NCBI RefSeq assembly: GCF_900188205.1
Contig: NZ_FZOH01000003.1
Span: 208,539 to 272,538 of the forward strand
Length of the DNA: 64,000 nt
From: Geodermatophilus saharensis
GTDB lineage: Bacteria; Actinomycetota; Actinomycetes; Mycobacteriales; Geodermatophilaceae
Direction: 5' to 3'
A model generated the notes under the pieces. That model was given only the letters and a program-made list of their open reading frames with translations, was not told where the DNA came from and did no database searches. Position numbers and translations under genes: made by a program. Within the stretch, counting starts at the first letter, position 1; every line of letters starts with the position of its first letter. Shown piece by piece: positions 42,824 to 51,375 of the stretch.

Positions 42824-44536
42824 CTACCGCCCGGCCGGGACCCGGTCGCGGACGTAGGAGCCCGGCGCCGGCTCCAGCGGTGGGTGGGCGGCGCTCCCGG
42901 CCGCGGCGGGCGCCGGCACCTCGTCGCCGGAGTGCCCGATCGCCCACTCCGACCACGGCTCCCACCAGCTCCCGGTGTGCTCCTCGGCGCTCGCGCGCCA
43001 GGCCTGCGGGTCCGGCCCGGGCTCGCCGCCGGTCCAGTACCGCGCCTTGGGGTTGCCGGGCGGGTTGACCAGGCTCTGGATGTGCCCGCTGTTGCTGAGC
43101 ACGAAGGTGCTCGGCCCCGAGAGCAGCTGCGTGGTCCGGTAGCAGCCGTCCCACGGGGTGAGGTGGTCGGTGAGCGCGCCGGTGACGAACGTCGGGATCG
43201 TGATCCGGCTCAGGTGCACCGGCGTGCCGAGCACCCGCAGCGCGCCGGGCTTGACCAGCGCGTTGTCGGAGAAGATCTCGAGGAACTGCTCGTGCAGCCG
43301 CGCGGGCAGGTTCGTGCCGTCGGCGTTCCACGCCAGGATGTCGAACGCCGGCGGGTCCTCGCCCATGAGCCACTGCCGCACGAGGTAGTTGAAGACCAGG
43401 TCGTCGGGGCGCATCCAGGTGAACACCGACCCCATCTGGCGGGCGGTGATGACGCCCTGCCGCCGGGAGTTGCGCCGGGCGACGTCGACGAGCCGCCGGC
43501 CGGAGAACGCGCCGAGCGGCGCGCGGCTGGCGAAGTCCAGCAGGGTCACCGCGTAGCCGGCGGCGCGCACCCGGTCGTCGCCGGTGGCCGCGAGGTGGTT
43601 GAGCGCCGTCGTCATGATCTGCCCGCCGGCGCACAGCCCCAGGGTGGTGACGTCGGGGGAGCCGGTGACCTCCCGGGCGACGTCGACGGCGCTGACCACG
43701 CCCTGCGCGTACTCGTCCAGGCCCCACGCGGCCTGCTGCCTCGTCGGGTTGCGCCAGCTGATCATGAAGACCTGCAGGCCCCGGCTGACGGCGTACTCGA
43801 CCAGGCTGCGGCCGGGCCGCAGGTCGAGGAAGTAGAACCGCCCGATCGGCGGCGGGACGATCACCAGCGGTCGCTGCCGCACCCGCGGGGTGGACGGCGT
43901 GTACTGGATCAGCTCGACGACCTCGTCGCGGTGGACGACGGCGCCGGGCGTGACGCCGAGGTCCTCGCCCACCGTGAACGCGCTGCGGTCGACCTGCGAG
44001 GGCAGCCCGCCGTTGCGCACCAGGTCGTGCAGCACGTTCCGGGCGCCGCGCACCAGGCTGCGCCCGCCGGTGTCGAACGCCCGCTTGAGCGCGGCGGGGT
44101 TGCCGGCCAGCGTGTTGGTGGGTGCCATCGCGCTGGTGAGGGCGTTGAGGACGAAGCGCACCTGCTCGACCTCGCGCCAGTCGGCGCCGCCGGCCTCGAA
44201 GTCGTCGACCAGGCGGCGCAGCGACGCCGAGGCGGCCAGGTAGGACTGCGCGAGCCGGCGGTACCCGGGGTGCTGGGACCAGGCGGGGTCGGCGAAGCGG
44301 GCGTCCTTCGGGGAGGGCGCGATCTCGTCGGTGCCCCGCAGGATGCGGACGCCGTCGCGCCCGAGCCGCACGGCCTCGCGCGCCAGCGGGCGGGGCTGGG
44401 CGAGGGTGGCGACGACGCCGCGGACCATCCCGCGGGTCGAGGGCATCGCGACCGGTTCGCCGCCCTCCACCGGCACGGTGGCCGGGGCCGGGTCCGCCGT
44501 GCGGGCGGAGCGCGGGCGTGGTGGTGTCGTCGTCAC
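42824..44536 (-). CDS. phaC: Polyhydroxyalkanoate synthase (class I PhaC)
   Basis: 570 residues. Polymerises 3-hydroxyacyl-CoA into PHA granules. The lipase-like box GLCAGGQ holds Cys302; Asp457 (TDHLTPW) and His485 (SGHIQSLVNPP) complete the triad, with the same 28-residue Asp-His spacing as Cupriavidus PhaC. The N-terminal domain (residues ~75-200; WSQHPGYRRLAQSYLAASASL, MAPTNTLAGNPAALKRAFDTGG) is the class I type. ATG start. The N-terminal ~40 residues are Pro/Ala-rich. No phaP or phaR is adjacent, but a PhaB-like reductase lies about 11 kb away in this window. Confidence 0.94.
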   Translation of the reverse strand: MTTTPPRPRSARTADPAPATVPVEGGEPVAMPSTRGMVRGVVATLAQPRPLAREAVRLGRDGVRILRGTDEIAPSPKDARFADPAWSQHPGYRRLAQSYLAASASLRRLVDDFEAGGADWREVEQVRFVLNALTSAMAPTNTLAGNPAALKRAFDTGGRSLVRGARNVLHDLVRNGGLPSQVDRSAFTVGEDLGVTPGAVVHRDEVVELIQYTPSTPRVRQRPLVIVPPPIGRFYFLDLRPGRSLVEYAVSRGLQVFMISWRNPTRQQAAWGLDEYAQGVVSAVDVAREVTGSPDVTTLGLCAGGQIMTTALNHLAATGDDRVRAAGYAVTLLDFASRAPLGAFSGRRLVDVARRNSRRQGVITARQMGSVFTWMRPDDLVFNYLVRQWLMGEDPPAFDILAWNADGTNLPARLHEQFLEIFSDNALVKPGALRVLGTPVHLSRITIPTFVTGALTDHLTPWDGCYRTTQLLSGPSTFVLSNSGHIQSLVNPPGNPKARYWTGGEPGPDPQAWRASAEEHTGSWWEPWSEWAIGHSGDEVPAPAAAGSAAHPPLEPAPGSYVRDRVPAGR

Positions 44537-44609
44537 GGGACCCCCTTGTGAGCCGGATCACACAGCGACGACCGTACTGGCCCGCGCGCCGCCAGGGGAG
44601 GGCCACCCG

Positions 44610-46031
44610 TCAGCCGGTCCCGCCCGCCCGCCGGTGGGCCGCGGCGACGCCGCTGGTGGGCAGCCGGACGCGCAGCACCGTCTCGCCGGGCCGCTGGTCG
44701 ATCCCGATGTCCCCGCCGTGCCGCTCGACGATCCGCCGGGAGATGTCCAGGCCCAGTCCGGTGCCCTGGCCGACGCCCTTGGTCGTGTAGAAGGGGTCGA
44801 AGGCGTGCGCCAGCGTCTCCGCCGACATCCCGGCACCGCTGTCGGCGACCTCCACGACCACCGCCGTGCCCGGCTCCAGGCGCGTGGAGACGCGCAGCGT
44901 CCCCGACTCGCCCACGGCGTCCAGGGCGTTGGTGAGGAGGTTGGTCCACACCTGGTTGAGCTCGGCGGCCAGCGCCTCGATGCGGGGCACGTCCGCGCCG
45001 TAGTCCCGCACGACGCCCACCCCGGCGGGGATGCGGTGCGCGAGCATCGTCAGCGTGCTGTCCAGGCCCTCGGTCAGGTCGGTCAGCTGCACGGCGGCGC
45101 GGTCGAGCTGGGAGTAGGACTTGACCGCCGCGACCAGGTCGGAGATGCGCCGGGTGGAGTCCTTGACCTCCGCCAGCAACCCGGTCGCCGTCAGGGTGCT
45201 CGCCACCCAGTCCAGCCCCGGCTCCAGCCGGTCCGGGCCCAGCGCCTCGGCCAGCTGCTCGGCCCACGCGACGTCGGCGCCGGCGCCGGCGAGGGTCGGG
45301 GCCAGCACCCGGTCGCGCGCCACGCCGTGCTCCGACAGCCAGTCGGCCAGCTCGTCCTCGCGGTCGGCGAGGTCGATCGGGCCCAGGGCCGGCCGGCCCT
45401 CGAGCTCCCGGCGCAGCGTGTCGAGCCGGGTGAACTGCTCGTCGGTGACCGCGGCCGCGGTGAGCCGGCGCACCGCGGCGACCACGTCGGTGTGCGCCTC
45501 CCCGAGGGCGTCGACGGCCCGGGTGGCCGCGGCGGCGGGGTTGTTCAGCTCGTGCGCCAGCCCGGCGGCGAGCTTGCCGAGGGCGGCGAGCGCCTCGCGC
45601 TGCCGCGCGATCGACTCGTAGTTGCGCGCCGACCGGGAGACCCCCTCGATGAGCGGCAGGCCGAGCGGGAAGCGGGCGGCCCACAGCCGGCGCAGCTCCT
45701 CGGCGGGGACCCGCAGGACCCGCCCGGCCGTCGTCGCCCGGCCGGTGGCGAGGTAGGCGCCGTGCTCGTCCCACGCCCGGAAACCGCCCGCCCAGCGTCC
45801 CGGGACGTCCATGGTCCCCAGCCGCGTCTCGTCCTGCCCGAGGTGGCGGAGCAGGTCGATGCAGCCGTCGAGGAGCACCCACCAGGAGTGCGCCGGGGAG
45901 TCCTCCTCGAACAGGACGTCGCCGCACTCGAACGCGACCTCGGTGCCGGCGTCGAGCAGCGTGCGCAGCTGGTCGTCGTCGCTGCCGGCGAAGAGCGCGA
46001 GCCCGCGCAGGTCGTCGAGGTGGACGGGCAT
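44610..46031 (-). CDS. Orphan sensor histidine kinase with cNMP-binding-like N-terminal domain
   Basis: 473 residues, no membrane helix. Residues 1-~130 match the cyclic-nucleotide-binding beta-roll (FAGSDDDQLRTLLDAG, CGDVLFEEDSPAHSWWVLLDG), but the phosphate-binding cassette is altered to GGFRAWDEHGAYLATGRATTAGR without its usual FGE..L, so ligand binding is doubtful. The H-box is AAGLAHELNNP, the N-box NQVWTNLLTNALDA, and the G boxes DSGAGM and GQGTGLGLDISRRIVERHGG. ATG with GGAGGG upstream. No response regulator is adjacent; it lies 73 bp upstream of phaC. Confidence 0.88.
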   Translation of the reverse strand: MPVHLDDLRGLALFAGSDDDQLRTLLDAGTEVAFECGDVLFEEDSPAHSWWVLLDGCIDLLRHLGQDETRLGTMDVPGRWAGGFRAWDEHGAYLATGRATTAGRVLRVPAEELRRLWAARFPLGLPLIEGVSRSARNYESIARQREALAALGKLAAGLAHELNNPAAAATRAVDALGEAHTDVVAAVRRLTAAAVTDEQFTRLDTLRRELEGRPALGPIDLADREDELADWLSEHGVARDRVLAPTLAGAGADVAWAEQLAEALGPDRLEPGLDWVASTLTATGLLAEVKDSTRRISDLVAAVKSYSQLDRAAVQLTDLTEGLDSTLTMLAHRIPAGVGVVRDYGADVPRIEALAAELNQVWTNLLTNALDAVGESGTLRVSTRLEPGTAVVVEVADSGAGMSAETLAHAFDPFYTTKGVGQGTGLGLDISRRIVERHGGDIGIDQRPGETVLRVRLPTSGVAAAHRRAGGTG

Positions 46032-46152
46032 GGACCGCTCCCTCCGGTGGCCGGCTCCCGAGCATGCCCGGGTGGGCCGCTGCAGGACAGGCCTCCGGTC
46101 CGGGACCTGCGGAGGAGTGTCCCGGCGCCCGGGCCCGGAGGACGCTGGCCCG

Positions 46153-46404
46153 ATGGACATCACCACCGTCAACGACCGCCACCTCTACCAGGGGCGGGTC
46201 GTGGTCCAGGACCCGGCGGACCCCTCCCGCCCGCTCGAGCTGCCCGCGCAGGTCATCCGCTTCGGGCCCGCCGGCTGGCTGACCGTCGTGTCGGCGCTGA
46301 CGGAGGACGCCGAGATCGAGGTCTACCCGACCGGCCGCGTCCTGGCGATCACCGACCTGCGCGAGGCCGCGACGGCCGGCTCGCCGCCGGACGGAGGGGC
46401 GTGA
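46153..46404 (+). CDS. Small hypothetical protein
   Basis: 83 residues, beta-rich with DRHLYQGRVVVQDP, QVIRFGPAGWLTVVSALTED and EIEVYPTGRVLAITDL. No membrane helix or recognised domain. ATG at 46153, 121 bp from the divergent histidine kinase gene, so their promoters share that space. Short size and lack of a known family keep confidence moderate. Confidence 0.6.
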   Translation: MDITTVNDRHLYQGRVVVQDPADPSRPLELPAQVIRFGPAGWLTVVSALTEDAEIEVYPTGRVLAITDLREAATAGSPPDGGA

Positions 46405-46432
46405 CCGGGACCCGTCCGCCGGCGGCCCGGGC

Positions 46433-46567
46433 TCAGCGCTTCTTGTCCTGGGTCAGCCGTTCCATCGGCGGCTGGGTGTCGGTCTTGGCCTTGCGCTCGA
46501 GGCGCTTCTCCTTGATGGACTTGCCGGACTTCTTCGACATCGTGTGCCGAGGTGACTTGTCGGCCAT
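46433..46567 (-). CDS. Conserved short basic actinobacterial protein
   Basis: 44 residues: MADKSPRHTMSKKSGKSI, then KEKRLERKAKTDTQ and a PPMERLTQDKKR end. It is strongly Lys/Arg-rich and predicted to be disordered. I recall near-identical short proteins (MSKKSGKSIKEKR core) in many actinomycetes; function unknown, nucleic-acid or ribosome association is only a guess. ATG start. Convergent with the small gene at 46153-46404, 28 bp between stops. Confidence 0.8.
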   Translation of the reverse strand: MADKSPRHTMSKKSGKSIKEKRLERKAKTDTQPPMERLTQDKKR

Positions 46568-46660
46568 GGCGCGCGCTCCCTCGTCGGGAACCTGAGCGGC
46601 TCCGTGCCCGGACGCTACGCCTGCCGCGGCGTCGTGAGGACGGGCGGACCCGTGGACGGA

Positions 46661-47170
46661 TCAGACGAGGACGCGGCGGCCGTGGACGGCGTCGGCGGCC
46701 TCGGCGGCCAGCAGGATCCGGCGGGCCGGGCGGTAGCGGCCCTCGCGCAGGCTGCGGGCCTTGGCCGGGTCGGTCGCGGCCAGGTGTGCGCTGGCGGTGA
46801 GCGCGGCGCTGTTCTCGGCGAGCCCGACCAGCCGGCCCAGCGGGTGCGCGGCGCAGCGGCGGATCAGGCCGGAGATGTAGGCCTCTCCGGGGCGCGGGGT
46901 CACCGCGTCGACCGCCTCGACGACGACCTCCGGCACCCCGAGGGCGCGCAGCCGCTGGAGGTCGTAGCGGCGGGCCGGGTCGGGGTGGTCGCGGGTGGCC
47001 GCGACGATGTCGCGCAGGAGCCCGGCCATCTCCGCGTGCGGGCCGTACCGGCGCAGCGCCTCGGCCATCGGCCGCAGCGAGGCCAGGTAGAGGTCGTGGC
47101 CCCGGGCGTCCGCCTGGCCCTCGTGCGCCGCGAGCGCGAGCAGGTGCGCGTCGGCGACGGTGAACCCCAC
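46661..47170 (-). CDS. HD-domain phosphohydrolase-like protein with degenerate active site
   Basis: 169 residues with the architecture of small actinobacterial HD-domain (SpoT-hydrolase-like) proteins: LALAAHEGQADARG at the N terminus, GPHAEMAGLLRDIVAATRD at the metal site, VPEVVVEAVDAVTPRPGE and HPLGRLVGLAENSA. The expected LHD(V/I)VEDT metal motif reads LRDIVAAT here, so the HD pair is Arg-Asp and the following acidic residues are lost; the later D..N also changed. Catalysis by the usual mechanism seems unlikely. ATG start. Confidence 0.72.
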   Translation of the reverse strand: MGFTVADAHLLALAAHEGQADARGHDLYLASLRPMAEALRRYGPHAEMAGLLRDIVAATRDHPDPARRYDLQRLRALGVPEVVVEAVDAVTPRPGEAYISGLIRRCAAHPLGRLVGLAENSAALTASAHLAATDPAKARSLREGRYRPARRILLAAEAADAVHGRRVLV

Positions 47171-47240
47171 GGCGCCGAGGCTAGGCCGCGTCCGCCGACG
47201 GGTGCGGCAGGCCCGGCCGACCCGCCATCCGAACGGCGCC

Positions 47241-47642
47241 TCAGTCGACGGCGGTGGCCTCGATCTCCACCATCATCTCGGGGAACGCCAGGCGGGTGAC
47301 CCCGACCAGCGTGCTGGTCGGCCGTGCGCCGGCCGCGCCGAACCGCCCCACCAGCTCCTCCCAGCACCCCACCACCGCGTCGACGTCGGTGGCGTACACG
47401 GTGACGCGGACGACGTTCCCGAGCGTCATCCCCGCCTCGCCGAGCACCGCCTCGAGGTTGTCCACGGAGAGCGACACCTGGGCACGCACGTCGCCGTCGT
47501 GCTGTGGGGTCCCGTCGGGCGCGGTGGCGGCCTGCCCGGAGACGACCAGCAGCCGGCTGGCGCCCTCGACCAGCTGTCCCTGGTCGAACCCGTAGGCCAG
47601 CGACCACGGCCACGGGTTCACCGCTGTCCGGCTGGCGGTCAT
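47241..47642 (-). CDS. RidA family protein (YjgF/YER057c/UK114)
   Basis: 133 residues. RidA proteins hydrolyse reactive enamine/imine intermediates from PLP enzymes. VVSGQAATAPDGTPQHDGDVRAQ and NLEAVLGEAGMTLGNVVRVTVYATDVDAV are typical, ending with FPEMMVEIEATAVD. The usual Arg of the catalytic RidA subgroup near the end (..ARV.VA.LP.....E) is not present in its standard context (RPTSTLVGVTRLAFPEMMVEIE), so it may be another subfamily. ATG with GGAGG upstream. Confidence 0.85.
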   Translation of the reverse strand: MTASRTAVNPWPWSLAYGFDQGQLVEGASRLLVVSGQAATAPDGTPQHDGDVRAQVSLSVDNLEAVLGEAGMTLGNVVRVTVYATDVDAVVGCWEELVGRFGAAGARPTSTLVGVTRLAFPEMMVEIEATAVD

Positions 47643-47827
47643 GGCGGTCCTCCCTCCACGCGCCACCCCGCTGGTGGCGACGCGGTGCTCAGCGTGGACC
47701 CGGTGGGACCGACCAGGTGACCGCGCTGACCCCAGCCGGCCGACACGGGCGCCGGAGCCGACGCTGCGCACCCCGTGCGGTTCACTCCGTGACCCGGCCG
47801 GAGCCGGGGGCCCGGCGAGGGGAGTCC

Positions 47828-48808
47828 TCAGGCCTGCCGGTCGGCGGCGGCGTACCAGGCGGCCAGCCGCGCGAACCCCTCCTCGAGGGGGACGGCGGGG
47901 CGCCAGCCGAGCGCGGCCCGGGTGCGCCGCTGGTCGAACCAGTGTGCGGTGCTCAGCTGCTCGGCGAGGAACCGGGTCAGGGGAGGGGTCGCGCGGCGGT
48001 CGGTGGCGGCCCAGACCCCCTCGACCACGGCGCCGGCCAGCCACGCCGCCCGGGCCGGCACCCGGCGCCGCGGGCCCGGTGCGCCGGCCGCGCCGCACAG
48101 CCGGCCGAGCAGCTCCCCGATCGGGCGGGGCTCACCGTTGCTGACCACCAGCGCCTCCCCGTGCACCGGGCCGCACGCGTCGACCGCGGCAACCAGCGCC
48201 GCGGCGGCGTTGTCGACGTAGGTGGTGTCGACCAGCGCGGCCCCGGACCCGACCAGCGGCAGCCGGCCCGCCCGGCCCCGCGCGACGATCCGCGCCACCA
48301 GCTGCTCGTCACCGGGACCCCACACCAGGTGCGGGCGCACCGCGAGCACGGCGAGGCCGGGGGAGTCGGCGGCCAGCGCCAGCACCTCGGCCTGCGCCTT
48401 GGACCGCGCGTAGGAACCCCGGGCCGCGGCCGGGTCGGCGGGGTCGGCGCCGGCGCCGGTCAGCGGGTCGCCGGCGTGCGCGACCGACGGCGAGGACACG
48501 TGCACCAGCCGCCCGACGCCCTCGGCCGCGCAGGCGGCCACCACGGTGCGGGTGCCCCCGACGTTCGCCCGCTCGTACTCCGCCCACCGGCCGGTCACGT
48601 CGACCTTGGCCGCGAGGTGCACGACGGCGTCCCGGCCCCGGGCCGCCCGCGTCACGACCGCGGCGTCGGCCACGTCGCCGAGCACCTCGGCGCACGGCAG
48701 CCCGGCGGGCCGGCGCTGCAGCACGGTGACGTCGTCGCCGCGGGCCAGCAGGGCCTCGGCCGTGGCCCGGCCGAGCATGCCGCTGGCCCCGGTGACCAGC
48801 ACCCTCAC
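47828..48808 (-). CDS. oleD: 2-Alkyl-3-oxoalkanoate reductase (OleD-type SDR)
   Basis: 326 residues, extended SDR/3-beta-HSD fold. Reduces the beta-keto acid made by OleA to the 2-alkyl-3-hydroxy acid with NADPH. Cofactor motif VTGASGMLGRATAEALLARG, catalytic Ser in VHVSSPSVAH, Tyr and Lys in YARSKAQAE, and RPHLVWGPGDEQLV are clear. The GTG start overlaps the oleBC stop as GTGA, so translation is coupled. Last gene of the ole operon. Confidence 0.88.
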   Translation of the reverse strand: MRVLVTGASGMLGRATAEALLARGDDVTVLQRRPAGLPCAEVLGDVADAAVVTRAARGRDAVVHLAAKVDVTGRWAEYERANVGGTRTVVAACAAEGVGRLVHVSSPSVAHAGDPLTGAGADPADPAAARGSYARSKAQAEVLALAADSPGLAVLAVRPHLVWGPGDEQLVARIVARGRAGRLPLVGSGAALVDTTYVDNAAAALVAAVDACGPVHGEALVVSNGEPRPIGELLGRLCGAAGAPGPRRRVPARAAWLAGAVVEGVWAATDRRATPPLTRFLAEQLSTAHWFDQRRTRAALGWRPAVPLEEGFARLAAWYAAADRQA

Positions 48809-51375
48809 CGGGTGCGGCCCCGGCGCCGGACGGGGGAGCCGGCGAGCAGCCGGGCGGCCCGGCGGCCCAGCGCGGTGCGGTCCACCTTCGACTGGTGCCG
48901 GATGTCGACCGGCAGCGACCGGGCCACGAGCACCGCGGCGACGTCGACCCCGGCTGCTGCCCGGACGGCGGCGGCGAGGTCGTCGCCGGCCACCGCCAGC
49001 CGGCGGCCGCGCCGGGCCGGCTCGGCGCGGACGACGACCACCACGACCACCTGCGCGCCGGCGGGACCGACGCCGACCGCCGCGGCCGCGGAGACCCCGG
49101 GCAGCCGCTCGACGCGCTGCTCGACGCCGACCGGCGTCACCACGCCCTCGGCGGTGGGGACGACGTGGGCGAGGCGGCCCCCGATCCACAGCCTGCCCTC
49201 GTCGTCGAGGTGGCCGACGTCGCCGGTGCGGTGCCAGCCGGGGTCGCGGGAGGCCGCCCGCTCGGTGGCCCACAGCGCGTCGTAGCGGTCCTTGACGTGC
49301 GGCGCGCGCACGCAGACCTCGCCGGTCACGCCGGCGGCGCCGGTGAGCGGGCCGTCGGCGGCGCCCGTGGCCGACAGCGGGCTGACCCGCACCTCGACGC
49401 CGTCGACCGGCCGGCCGACGCACACGCCCTCGCCGTCGCCGGCGAGGTCGATCTCCTCGAGGGAGACGTCGGTGACCGGCAGCGCCTCGGTCATGCCGTA
49501 GGGGGTGTGCGCCTCGGCCGCCGGCAGCACGTCGCGCAGCGAGCGCAGCAGCGCGGCGGGCACGGGGGCGCCGGCCGACATCAGCAGCCGGACCCGGGCC
49601 AGCGCCGCCCGCTGCCCGGCGGTGAGCTCCGCCGCCGTCGCGGCGACCCGGCGCAGGGCGGCCGGCGCCGCGAACACCACCGTGGCGTCGACGGCGGCCG
49701 CGGCGTCGGCGAGCTTCGCGGCGGTGAGCGTGCCCGGGGCGGTGACGTCGACGTCGGGCACGGCCGAGGCGATGCCCAGGCCCGGTCCGAGGATCGAGAA
49801 CGGGGCGAAGGCGGCGACCAGCGCGTCGTCGGGGGAGAGGCGGTAGGTGCGGCGCACCAGGTCCAGCTGGGCGCCGACCTGGCGCTGGGTGTAGACCACG
49901 CCCTTGGCCGGACCGGTGGCGCCGGAGGTGAAGACGACGGCGGCGTCGGTGTCCGGCGGGCACTCCGGCGGCACCGGCGCGCTCCGGCCCCGCTCCTCGA
50001 GCTCCGCGAGGTCGTGCGCGGCGCCGAGCGCCCGGCGGCGGGCCGGGGTCAGCGGTCCGGCGGCGATGCGCGTCCCGGGCAGGCCCATGGCCCGCGCGGC
50101 GAGCAGGCCGGGGACGGCGCCGAGGACGTGGTCGGCCGCCGCGCCGCGCAGGGCGCGGCGCATCCCGGCGAAGCCCAGGCCCTTGTCGGCCACGACGACG
50201 GCCGCGCCGGCCCGCCACACGGCGTACACCGCGGCGGTGAGGTCGGGGGAGGGCTCCAGCAGCAGCGCGACCCGCTGCCCGGGGCGGACGCCGGCCGCGG
50301 CCAGCCCCGCGGCCAGGTGCTCGACCCGACGGGCCAGCTGCGCCCAGGTCACGGCGGTGCCGCCGACGGTCACCACCGCCGGGGAGACGTCGCCGGCGCG
50401 GCCGGCCAGCGCCGCCCAGGGGCGCGCGACCGGCGCCGGGTCGGGGGACGGCGCCGCAGGAGCCGCCGGGCCGGCGGAGAGGTCCTCGACCCAGCGGGCG
50501 ACGGCGGCCGCGTACTGGGGCGCGTCCTCGGGGAGCAGGTGCGAGGCGCCCTCGTAGCGGTGGACCTGGGCCCGCGGCAGCCGGTCGCGCAGGTCGGTGA
50601 GGTACCGCTCGCCGAACACCGGGTCGCGCGGGCCCCACAGCAGCAGCGCGGGGACGTCGAGGGTGCGCACGCCCTCGGCGATCGCCTCCTGCACCGCCCG
50701 GGAGGGGTGGCCCTCGCGGAACGGGATGTCGGCGACGAAGTCGCCCACCGAGCGGCGGCGCCCCGGCGACCGGTAGGGGGCGGCGAAGGCGCGGCGCACC
50801 TCCGGCGGCAGCGCCGGCCGGGACAGCGCGGTGGCGGCCCGCACGAACACCGGCGTGCCGACGGTGGCCGTGGCGCGGATGCCGGGTGCGTGGGCCAGCC
50901 GGATCAGCGCCGGCCCGAGGTCGCCCTCCGGCATCGCGACCGCGGTGTTGGTGAGCACGACACCGCGCAGCTGGTCGCGGTGCTCGAGGCCCCAGCCCAG
51001 CGAGATGATCCCGCCCCAGTCGTGGGCGACGGTGACCACCGGCCCGCGGATGTCGAGCGCGGCGGTGAGGTCGCCGAGGTCGGCCACCCGCTGCGCCAGC
51101 GTCCGCGGCGCGTCGAGCCGGTCGGACCAGCCCATGCCCAGCTGGTCGGGGGCCACGACCCGCCAGCCCGGCGGCGGGGCGGCCAGCAGCCGGCGCCACA
51201 GATAGGACCAGGTCGGGTTGCCGTGGACGCACAGCAGCGTCCCGGCCGCGCCGTCCTCGGGTCCGGTGTCGAGCACGTGCCAGCCGTGCTCCCGGCCGTC
51301 GGCGTCCTTGACCCGGACGCGGCGGGACCAGGTCGGGTCGAGCCCGGGCAGGTCGGTCGGCGCGCCGGCCCTCAC
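48805..51375 (-). CDS. oleBC: Fused OleBC: beta-lactone decarboxylase and beta-lactone synthetase
   Basis: 856 residues. Residues ~1-300 are OleB, an alpha/beta hydrolase related to haloalkane dehalogenases (VHGNPTWSYLWRRLL; nucleophile Asp in VAHDWGGI; His in GASHLLPED) that turns the beta-lactone into a cis-alkene and CO2. Residues ~320-856 are OleC, an AMP-forming synthetase that closes the beta-lactone (FTSGATGPAKGVVYT, YGMTEALPVTDV, HRTGDVGHLDDEGRLWIGGR, final KVDRTALGRRA). OleBC fusions are known from actinobacteria. GTG start overlaps the oleA stop as GTGA. Confidence 0.92.
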   Translation of the reverse strand: MRAGAPTDLPGLDPTWSRRVRVKDADGREHGWHVLDTGPEDGAAGTLLCVHGNPTWSYLWRRLLAAPPPGWRVVAPDQLGMGWSDRLDAPRTLAQRVADLGDLTAALDIRGPVVTVAHDWGGIISLGWGLEHRDQLRGVVLTNTAVAMPEGDLGPALIRLAHAPGIRATATVGTPVFVRAATALSRPALPPEVRRAFAAPYRSPGRRRSVGDFVADIPFREGHPSRAVQEAIAEGVRTLDVPALLLWGPRDPVFGERYLTDLRDRLPRAQVHRYEGASHLLPEDAPQYAAAVARWVEDLSAGPAAPAAPSPDPAPVARPWAALAGRAGDVSPAVVTVGGTAVTWAQLARRVEHLAAGLAAAGVRPGQRVALLLEPSPDLTAAVYAVWRAGAAVVVADKGLGFAGMRRALRGAAADHVLGAVPGLLAARAMGLPGTRIAAGPLTPARRRALGAAHDLAELEERGRSAPVPPECPPDTDAAVVFTSGATGPAKGVVYTQRQVGAQLDLVRRTYRLSPDDALVAAFAPFSILGPGLGIASAVPDVDVTAPGTLTAAKLADAAAAVDATVVFAAPAALRRVAATAAELTAGQRAALARVRLLMSAGAPVPAALLRSLRDVLPAAEAHTPYGMTEALPVTDVSLEEIDLAGDGEGVCVGRPVDGVEVRVSPLSATGAADGPLTGAAGVTGEVCVRAPHVKDRYDALWATERAASRDPGWHRTGDVGHLDDEGRLWIGGRLAHVVPTAEGVVTPVGVEQRVERLPGVSAAAAVGVGPAGAQVVVVVVVRAEPARRGRRLAVAGDDLAAAVRAAAGVDVAAVLVARSLPVDIRHQSKVDRTALGRRAARLLAGSPVRRRGRTR

